From the NCBI GenBank assembly GCA_951799405.1, contig OX637336.1:19883479-19947478 (forward strand): DNA of 64,000 nucleotides, read 5' to 3'. The position numbers and the translations under genes are program-made. Origin of the DNA: Agapetus fuscipes (Eukaryota > Arthropoda > Insecta > Trichoptera > Glossosomatidae). Shown one piece after another: positions 34,201-45,600 of this stretch. How positions within the stretch are numbered: position 1 is the stretch's first letter; every line of letters starts with the position of its first letter. The notes beneath the pieces were generated by a model that saw only the letters and a program-made list of their open reading frames with translations, was not told where the DNA came from and did not search any database.

Positions 34201-37200
34201 ATATAAAAACCCAATCTCAAATGAACATAAGCCTTGCAACTCTTGCCGTCCTTCCCTGAAACAGGGGTGACATTGGCAAAGTGAACCAATTTTTATATTA
34301 TGGGTGGTCAGCCGCATAACAACCTATAAGTCAAGGAACATACATTACAAATTACATTTTTTTAAATCAATAAATAACAATATATACATGGACATAAAAA
34401 ACTAAATCATAAAACCAATTTCACTTTAACAAACCCTAGCCATTAAAAATATATTTGTGCTAGGAATAAAACAGAAAATATAGACGGTTAAAAGGTAATA
34501 GGGCATAAGCGGCAAAAAGTAAATTGTTCAGGAGAGCAGTTTAAAGTTTGAGATTGCAGAAAAATGGCATAGCTTTTTTAGTTGTTATCATATCCTTAAA
34601 ATCAAAAGAGCTCTAAAATAAAAAAAAAATAAGGCATTTATTGGCATTCCTATTAATGTGGTTTTACAATGTTTTACATTTTTTTATGTCACAAGCGTCT
34701 TTAGGACAAAAAATGCCAAAATCTTGTCGGTTACACCAAAACTATACTTTGAAAACGCAGTTTTTTTGCTTGGGCATAAACAATCATCGCAAAGCCATTG
34801 GAGTGAGCGCATTAGAAAGAGCAGAATTTTTTTAGTAGGAAAGCATTCATAAATCAATTTTGACAAAACGTCGCTTATGCCCTATTAACTTTTAACCGTC
34901 GATATGTCTAAGGGTTTGGTGGTTCGCACAGAGAAAGTCCATTGTATTTTAGTGAACTAAAACTGCGTAGTTATTTCATAATAAGTTGATTTTTGTATAA
35001 AGTAAATAATAAAAGAGAAAATATGAGTTGTCACCTATCAGCGTCCCACAGGACGATGGTCCCGTCAACGCTGCCACTGGCTGCCACTCCAAAGGCAGCG
35101 CACACGCAGATGGTGGCCAGGGGCGCGTGGTGCGCCAGCAGGCGCGCGGGGCGCTTGCAGAAGGCCACGCCTGGCGGGGAGGCGTTCACAGGGGCGGGGG
35201 GGAGCACCAGGATGCAGCCCGAGTGCAGGCCCAGCCATAGGGAGCTGAGGGTGCTGCCTGTGCCGTGGGACACTACGGTCACCTGAAAGTGTACACAGAT
35301 TTCATATATTTTGTGAGTAACGGCACCAAGATAAAGCTTGTCAGGAGTCTGGTTCACTCTATTTTTCTCTATGCTGCTGAAACATTGACCATAAAAGCAG
35401 CAGAAATTAGCAAAATTGATGCAGTCAAAATGTGGTGTTGGAGGCGCATGCTCCGAATCCCTTGGACGGCTAGACATACCAACGAGTCCATTGGTCATGG
35501 GCTAAATTTGGATGGCTTAACTCTAGCCAGTATATGTACACGCCGTATTCTTCAGTTCTTTGGACAAGTTGTCCGCGGCAATGAGGATAGCCTGGAACGA
35601 CAAAGATAGTCAAGAGATAACTGGAGAAGAGTGGTTGCATCCACACGGGTCACAACCTTCAGCAATGAGGAACAAAATTAAGAAGAAGAATAATATATTT
35701 TTCAGGATGTGGAAGGCCAAAGCTTGTTTTGGGCTGTTGCCCTATTGGAGAGAGTAAAATTTTTAGAATAATATCTATTCGTTGCAATACGCTTCAATGG
35801 ACAATTTTCTACAATAAGAAAAATAAACAGTTATGTATTTACCTGGTCTATATTTGGTATTTGCACCAGTGGTTCAGGAGGCATGTCCTTCTTCTGCTTT
35901 ATCCTGATGATGCCATCCGAGTGTCCCCATGTGATCAGACCAACAGTTCCTATCACCGCATTACCTGAAATGATAACACACCAACCAACCATGACTAAGC
36001 TGCACATAAAACACACATATGATAAGAGAGCGCTGTTTTTGTGTGTGTCACACCTCAAGGGCCCTCTCCGATCACGAATAAGACATTTAAAAAAGGTGTG
36101 CTGTGCTCCAAAAAATACACCCACAGATTTGGAGTTCTTCACCAGTCCCCAAAATTTGTATGCATCTGACGGTGATTTGTATGCAAATTAATCGCACCAT
36201 CGCCCGAGGATCCGAGTGTTTGCCTCCTCACACCCATCTCAACAGGCCAAATCAAGTCAGTCAGATAAGGCGGAGCCAAGCCATTGATGGCTTTATACAC
36301 CATAAGACAAACACAGTAGACCACCCTCTCCGGGAACCGAAGCCAATATAGTTTTTTTAACAGCGGAGTGATATGAACGAATATACTTCATAGTTGTACC
36401 TTCTTAGTCATTTGTTTCTATCCTTTATTAGGCTTGAAACACGGCAGACAATTTCTTGGATTCTAGATTAAAAAAATAAAAGAAAGTGTTCTTGTTACCT
36501 TTCCTGAAGACACTCTTAGCATAGGTGACCATGATGGTGGTGTGTGGGGGCACCCCGATGACCTCGTTGGTCAGCAAGGGCGTGAGGCGCATCACTGCAG
36601 GTGTGTAGAGCCTCCTCCAGGTCACCAGGGGCGCAGGCTCCTGCGGAGAGCCACAGAAGCTGCCCCAGCGGAGACCAGACACAGATGGGAGGACCTCAAA
36701 CTGAAGTAATAAAGATGAGCGAATTTGGAGATGAGATTTGTCAAAGTAAATCAATATGAAGAACAGTGGCATGATCTTACGTCAGTCTGTGGCACATGCT
36801 GGAAGTCGGTGATGGACTGCGGGTGTGCCTGCTTGAACAGCTGTCTGGGAGTCTGGCCATACGTCCTCACCATGGTCTCCCACGCCTTCTTCTCCAGAGG
36901 ATCACTGATCACAGACAGGTCAAAACCATAGTACGTCTGAAACATACAATACAAAAATCAAATTAATTTTGATAAAAAGGTTCACTTGTAATTCTTCACA
37001 TGGCTGAAGAAACCCGATCAACCGCTGTCATCATCAATCAAGTCACCAATCGCTGAAGGACAAAACACAAAAGTAAACGCTCCGACAGATCAAAGCTACC
37101 GATCCTGGATAGCACCACTCAAGTGCCAACCGCTGGTTGTGAAAGCCTAAGGGTAACAAAAAAAAATGCAACTATAAAAAAACAAATCTAAAGCTCACAA

Positions 37201-40200
37201 CCTTCCATTTATGAGTCCGAAGCGTTACCACTAGACTACGGACCCGGCACAAAAAAACCAGGTCTGAAGAAATCCAGATGGACCGAACACAAAAGTAACA
37301 GCTCCAACAGATTACAGCTAGCAATCCTGGATGACACCACTTAAGTGCCAATCGCTGTTCGTGAAAGTGTAAAGATACAAGAAAAGGAACACTGTAGAAT
37401 GTGGTTGCTATATTTACCGCTGGATGGAACACATTGATAGCATCGATGGCCGCCTGCCCCGTCTGCTTGTAGCCGAACACCAGGTCTATCCAGTGCGGCA
37501 GGTTCTCCCTGACGTTGGCGCTCTCCAGGGCCTGGCGGTGGATGAGGCAGAAGAGCCGGGCGTTGGGGGCCCAGGACGCGAGCTTCACGTGGTTCACCAC
37601 CGCACCACTCTGCTGAACACCCAGCTCCAAGCCTAACCAGACATTACAACAACATCAGTCTATAAATCAGTTTGAAGATGTCAGCAAAAATACAAAACCA
37701 TGGTCATTTAACAACACAAATTAGATTTATTTGATTGTTTCTCTCGTGAAATCATCATGATCACCCTGGATGGGCTTCTTCAGCGTGGAAGTGCAATGAT
37801 GAAAACTGTCCAATCCATAGATGACACTTTTCAAATGACTAACACATACTAGTAGAAGCAAGATAGTTTGGTTAAATACCCCACAGTTTCACATGCAAAA
37901 TAAACAGATGTCGCTGCTCCACAACACAACGCATACGTAGAGTGTCATCATTTTAAATCCTAATGGGGCTATTCGTAGACATTTTAGTCGTCGGTTGAGC
38001 CCACGCTTTAACAAACTAAAAGTAAGTGTACTCACACTTTCATCGCAGTTTTCATCGAGATTATCTTCATAATTGCACTTTCACGCTGAAGAAGCCCATC
38101 GTAGACATGGACGAAACGTCCGGCAGCTCCAGCTCCCATAGACCATGGCAACAGATTCTGGAAAACTTCTCTCCAGCATCTTTGACATATGCTGTGGAGT
38201 CACAGCTGGTGAGCCTCTATGTTGTTTGTAAATCTAATGTTACAATTGAAAACTATATACATACCTTCAAAGTTGCATAGGAAATGTGGAAGGTAAAAGA
38301 ATTCAGGAATGAGCTCTTTGACATCTGTTGTGGAATCGCAGCTGGTGAGCCTCCATGTTGACTGCAGGGAATGGAAGGTCCTGTCAGGTATGTCAAACTT
38401 GTTATCTGGAAAATAATAACAACAATATTAGGATGATTTATTTGGTGAGCGCTGTTTTTGCACCTTCAAAGCACTGCGTGGGAGTGCTCCGGGGTACCTG
38501 ATGGAGCTGGTGTCTCCAGCTACTACAACCTCGCGCGGACAAACACTAAGGTCAGCTGCATCAAGAAGCAGCTGCCTGGACATCCCTGCAAGAAGGCCTC
38601 GCACTGTTTTTGGAGACAGAACATTTAAGGCAGCCGCTCCAATGACTTGGAACGCTATTCCCGCCTCACTGAGGGAACTGGATTTGGAGAGACCATTTAA
38701 AAGAAGTCTTAAGACTCACCTCTTCGTCCAATTATACGGACAAGCACCTATGTAGTGACACACTGTCATAAAAGGCGCTATACAAATTTTGCGTGAATCA
38801 CACCTCAAGAGACCTCTGCGAGCTTGGTTGGCGCTGTATAATTCCAACCTTAGCTCCAACCAATTCTCAAGCAAGACTCAGTTGCTGTAAGGCTGGATGG
38901 ACCTTTAGTGACCAGTCTTTGGTAAAGGTATATGTATATGATTTTGTTCACCCAGTGAAGAGCATATTTGAATATATAAATGGTATATTTTATTACAGAA
39001 TGCCAGAATGCGGATCCGCGCTCTGAGTACGGATTACGGCAAATCAAGCTTGTCAATAACTGTCTACCAATGGAAGCAAGGAAAGCTTTGGTAAATGCAT
39101 TTGCGGTATCTAAAATAGACTACTGCAATAGCTTATATGCAGGCCAACCAAAATGTCAATTGAATAGGCTACAATTGGTCGGCAATGCGTGCACTCGCAT
39201 GATTGCTGTTCACTCGAAATTTACACACATTACTCCTCTTCTCCAGAAGCTTCACTGGCTCCGTATACCGGAGCGCATCGAGTTCAAAGTGTGCACAATG
39301 GTCCACAAAGCTTTATTTGGAAAAAAACCCAAATATCTCGCTGATTTCATCAAACCAGTCACCCTCGGCAAAAAAAACCTAACACTGTGCTCGGCTGAGA
39401 CTGAAGCCAAATCAAGGATTGAAGAACTGATAAGGGGCCGTCCATATATTACGTCATTCGCATTAAGGGGGGGGGGGAGTCTGGTCTGCGGATGATGGCA
39501 GATGATGTAGGAGTACCAAAAGTGACGTCGTTCTTGTAAATACCAATTTCTACAAAATATTCAAAATACTATGTAAGTAATATCACATTATTAATTATAA
39601 AGCTCATCCATTATTACAGCAAGAGGGGGAGGAGGGGTCATTAGATAATTACTATAGGATGATTGTAAGGGGGGGGGGTCTAAAAATCGGCCAAAATCGA
39701 TGACGTAATTTATGGACGGCCCCTAAGAAGAGTTAACACAATGTTTGGAGAGCGTGCATTTGTAGTTGCTGGCCCTTTGGCCTGGAACCACCTGCCACAT
39801 CATGTGAGAGAGCTAGAGGACCATGGAAAGTTCCCGAATGCACTGAAGACAAGCAAATTTCTGGCATCGTTTGCACAAGCGCCCTTGGAGTGACTACATC
39901 ACGAAACGGCGCTATAAATAAATCATCAACTCATCATCATCAGTACTCGCTGGCACTCCAGAGGTCAATGATCGAAGGTTCATATTACCTCGACATATTA
40001 TCTTAACAAACCTTTTGGTGCACGAAATGAATTGAAAGTTTTACTTTTTTTAATCGCGGACTCACCTTGGTAAGAGAGGAAGAGTTTGGTGAAGGGGGGC
40101 AGGCGCACCAGGAAGTGTAAGACAGTCCCAGAGTTGGAGTAGTGAGACCCGTAGTGGTACGGCTCCCTGTTCACTCCAGTGGGACACTCTTTCCTTGCTA

Positions 40201-42660
40201 GATCCAAATGCTAAAAAAATAAATGATAAAAAGGTAATTTCACATATTTTTTGTAGTTCATAAAATGATAGACATATGGAAAGAGAGATGAAAGACTGAG
40301 GAAGAAAGTAAACGTTGCAAGTATAGATGGATGTAGTGGTAGAGGAAGACGTAGAAAGGTATGGAAACAATCAGCTGTTCAGGCACCGCCATGTTTTATT
40401 CTGTCCAGCTTCAAATAGGTGCGGTAAGATCTAACAATGGCCGCCAAGACTTCTACCCCTGGTTAAGTATAAAATTATGACCTTATATACACACATCAAG
40501 CTTACTTATTTTACATTACAAATGATAGGAGAGCGCTGTTTTTGTATGTGTCACACCTAAAGCGCCCTCTCCGATCACGGATAAAACTTTGTAAAAATGT
40601 GTGTCTTGAGTGCTTCACGAAATACATCCACAGATATGGCAACACAGAAAGCACGGTCTCCGAAATTTGACGGCGCGGCTGAACCAAAATAATTGCACCA
40701 TTGCCCGCGGATCTGAGTGTTTGCCTCCTCACACCCCAACAGGCAAAATCATATCAGTCAGATAAGGTGGATCCAAGCCATTGATGGCTTTATATACCAT
40801 CAACAAACACGGTAGACCACCCGTTCTGGGAAACGAAACCAATGTAGTTTTTTTAACAGCAGAGTGCTGTGAGCTAATCTGGACATCTCGAATATGAGCC
40901 TTGCTGCCAAATTCAACACAGATAGAAAGCTACTTACATTGTAGTTCTCCACGTAGTGTGTCTCGTTGCTCTTGTTCTGCACAGCCATGGGCTTCCTGAG
41001 GTCCCTGAAAGTCGCCGGGTCGTTGAGATCCAGCTTGGAGGAGGTGTAGTCGGCCAGGACGAAGGGCAGCACGGGATACTGCATGAGGTCGTTGTAGGAG
41101 CGGCCCGCCCAGCCGTTCAGCTGCATCAGGTACTCCCAGTTGGTGAGGGTGCCGTTCCTCCACATCACCGCACTCTCTGACAGGGTATCAGTCTCGTATC
41201 TGAACAGGAATAGATGAATTTTGATTGATTATATTAACTAAGCTACACATATAGTTTAACTTCTTGTCGCGTTATCCTCGAAGGGGTCGCATGTGGTGAG
41301 TTGAACCTATTTATTTTTACATGTAAGAGGGCCGGCCTTACGCCAACCACTTCAGTTGAAGTGGGGTTTCCCAGCTCCCGAAAGGGCTGGTACTCATTTC
41401 TTGTGAAGGCTGAGTAAACCTACCTTGCCGGTATTTTATTTTGGAGTTTGAAATAAACACCGAAACGGGAAATCATTTCTGACACCCTCGGTGGGATTCG
41501 AACTCGAGCTCACGGCATGGAATGCAAGCACTCTACCAACTGAGCTATCGACCGGTTACATACAGATTATGTTATTACAGTCTTGGCTCGCTTTGAATAA
41601 TAATAATAAAAGATTTTTATAGCGCCTTTTCATGACTCTTCAAGGCGCTTGCTCATATGAGCGCGCGGACAGGTGGGTCTTCAACCCCTTTCTAAAAGTG
41701 CTCTGCAGATCCATTTCGCATCTCCAAAAACGGTCTTCTTTTCCCTTCTTGGAAACTCTATCCGACTGCGACATGATGCTGCTGATCGCAGTGTTGCTGT
41801 TCTGCTGCTTGTGGTGGCTGGAGCTATCATATTTTGTAAATATTGCGGTGCGGTCCCGCGCAGGCTCTTGAAGACCAGTAAGCCTATCTTATACTGGACC
41901 CGTTTATTGAAGCGCCGATTTGAATATCAGTCAGGTAGTTTATCAAGCCATTTAAAACATTGGTGCAGGATATCAATGATTGTATAATTTAAATGTTTTT
42001 TTTTTAATGAGAATCATCTTTGACCCCCAGAGTCCCGGAACACAGATCCGCTCATAGCATTGATAGCGATTTAAAAAAAGATACTTTATTTTTTACACAT
42101 CAATAAGATCAAAAATCGTTTAACATATTCTTATTGGGTGAAACTAGGAACCAATAAAGTCAAAGCATTTATTTCCGTTTGTGAATATTTAAAAAAACAA
42201 ATTGAAGTTGATCTTGTAAACTGACGATTATAAAGACGAAATTCTCATATTGTTTTCTCAGAACACACTTATAACAAGCAAAAGGGTTGCTTACATTACA
42301 AAGCTTCCCTACTCTACATTTATGTACCTACCTGGCTTATGTGCCCATTCATCATAATATTATTATAAGTCTATTTTTAGAACACTATGTTTTTTTCATT
42401 ATTATCATAATATGAGGTAGTATATTGAATATGTCTATGTTTAACATGTTTTTATTTTATTTTATTTTACGAGTATATGAATGGATTTAATTTTAGCTTT
42501 TTTATCGTTTTTTAGTAGTTTTTATAGTTTTCTCCAATTTTAAGATTATATAGAGTTTTTACTTTCACTTTAAGTTTCAAATCTGTTCTATCTTTATATA
42601 TGCAATGATTTTTATATGTATTTTTTTTGTAACTGTAAAAGGCGAAAGCCGTTAATTGAT

Positions 42661-42696
<36 letters not shown>

Positions 42697-45600
42697 ATAG
42701 ATTGCTTACGATGTTGTACTAAATTATGCACCAAAAAAACTTTGTTTCACTGCCTTTTGAGATAAAAGATCAGATAGGGGATAATATGTTTTGTATAATA
42801 ATAATAATATTAGGATGATTTATTTGATGAGCGCTGTTGTTGTGTGTATCACACCTCAAGAGCCCTTTGCGAGCTTGGTCGTCGCTGTAGAAAGCGCCAA
42901 TTCTCAAGCAAGACCCAGTTGTTGTAAGGTTGGATGGACCTTTCAGTGACCGGTCTTTGGTAAAGGTTTATGAATTTTTCAACCCAGCGAAGAGCACATT
43001 TGGAAATATAAATGGTATATTTTTGTGCTCCGCCGGGATTTGAATCCACAACCTTCCATTTACGAGTTTGAAGTGTTGCCACGGGACTACGGACCGGTCC
43101 AAGAAATGCCAACAACACGCGGTGTAACTAGCGGTCACCCATTCAAGTAGCATCTGCGCCAAATGTTGCTTAACTTCGGTGATCTGATGAGAACCAGTGC
43201 ATTCAACATGGTATCGTCGTTGACGTGTTGTATGTTTGGAGACATTAGATATATAAAAGCATGAGTTATTTACCTGTTTGGTAGATGGCAGTTGTTGAGA
43301 GCCGCCATGAACGCCTCCAGCTTCTGTGTGGTCTGGAAGGCAATGAGGTGCGCCTGGCCGGAAGACAGGAACACTTCTGCAGCGCGCTCGATGAGCTGCC
43401 AGCGTCTCGGAGACACCAGGGTGATGGAGTCCAGGGGCCAGTAGGTGCTGGAGAGGGAGTCCTTGATGTCGTCTGGCAGGAAGTGGATGCATCTGGGAAA
43501 ACAACCACACCGCTCAAGAAACATTCCCTTGCTTACTTACCACTATTATAATTTTTACATTGCCTTCATTGCAATAGTGATCACTCAAATAAATGCAATA
43601 TTTAAGACCGGTCGTAGGCTGCTGGTTAACACACCTGACTCGTAAATGGAAGGTTGTGGGTTCGAATCCCGGCGGAGCACGAAAAAATATACCAATTATA
43701 TTTTCATTTGTGCTCTTCGCTGGGTGAAAAATTCATAATCCTTTACCAGAGACCGGTCACTGAAGGTCCATCCAGCCTTACAGCAACTGGATCTTGCTTG
43801 AGAATTGGGGTTTTATACAGCGATGATCAAGCTCGCAGAGGGCTGTTGAGGTGGGATACACACAAAAACAGCGTTCACCAAATAAATCATCCTAATATTA
43901 TATAATATTATATTAAGGGAACAAGACGAATAGAAGAATGTGGTGTACCTGTCGCTTAGCAAGAGTTCCCCGGACTGCTCACTCTTAACAGTCACGTACA
44001 CCACCTTGGTAGTGAAGCTAACGCTCTCGTTGAGGTGCAGCCTCTCCAGCAGGCCGCTCTGCACGTCGTGGTAAGCCTCAAATAGGTAACTCAGGGGACT
44101 GCTCCTGGAGGCGTTGTCTGCAATCATTCAATGAAATTAGCAAACTAAGAGATGATGATGAGTTGGTGATTTCTTTATAGCGCCGTTTTGTGATGTAGTC
44201 ACTCCAAGGGCGCTTATAAGAGGTTCACACATTGTTCCTTGACTTATAGGTTGGTATGCGGCTGACCACCCATGCTGTAAAAAATGGTTCACTTTGCCAA
44301 TGTCACCCCTGTTACAGGGAAGGACGGCAAGAGTTGCAGGGTGTATGTACATTTGAGATTGGTTTTTATGTTGTAGGCTCACATGAGGCACGTGCAAGCG
44401 CCAACTTGTACGTGTCTTGGTTGTGGGAATGCATGTAATGTGAATCTCCAATGTAAAATATCTTTGCAACTTAGATTAGATTAGATTAGATCAGACACAT
44501 AGCCAAAAAGTTGTTACATCACACATCTGGGATGCTATGGCAAAGACCAACTAATATTTTGTAAATTTTCAGATTGAATTGGTGATACACTGTGCCATTA
44601 CAAATATTTTATTAAATAAACAAAAAAATAATGAAGTTATCTTGTAAAAATTACATACCTACTTGAAGTGTTAGAAATAAATTCTACTTAATTAAGAAAA
44701 ATAAATACAACCTCGTATCTTCATATCTTAAAATAGATACATAATTCCATCGACGGTCGTCAAGACTTCTACCCCTGGACACGTTACATTTCCATATTAA
44801 ATCAATTCAAAAACAATTTCTTACCTAACTTCCCATGAAACTCTTCCCTCACAAACTTCTTGGCTATATCTAGATGGCATCTTCTCAGCCGCACCCTAAC
44901 TCTTGCAGGCCCTTCCGTTGGATCCAGTTCCCAGGACTCCTCGCCTGTCCCCGGAATACTCCACACTCCCTCCTGGTGGCCCAGTTGTTCCAGCATGCGT
45001 CGCCAGCGCTGGACGGCGTAAGTTCCGCTGCCCTGACGTTGACGCAAATGCTCTAGGAAGGATTTCCTCTCTGAATTCTGCGTGTCGACGATGAGGCGAG
45101 TGATGGCCATCGCGGCGTCGGTTAGTTTGATGGCGAGGGCATCTTTACTGAAAATACTCCTAAAAAAAAGGTTTAAATAAGTACCTATTTGCATGATAAA
45201 ATATAAAAATGACTTTCGCAAACAATACGTTTGCAACTTCAGGTGGCAATAATTACTAATCATTACTATTTATTTAGGATTGACACATGACAAAAGATTA
45301 CAAAACAAGATGTTTCTAATGTTTTGTCCTTGTGTGTTTTCTCATAGTGATGTTTTGTCATAAATTATTTTGTCCTGCGTTGTTGTGTCATGTGCCATTT
45401 TGTCATCTGTCATTATGTAATGTGTCGTTTTGTCACTGCGTCATTCTAACATGGAAGCAAATCTCACCATTCTGCCTGTCAAGTATCGGGTTTAAATGCC
45501 CAGATTAAGCCTTTCCCTGCTAAAGCTGGTAGGCCTGGGCTGGAAGTCTCATCACCACGGTAATTCTTACCTACTGAATATTGGTAATATTTCTATGAAG

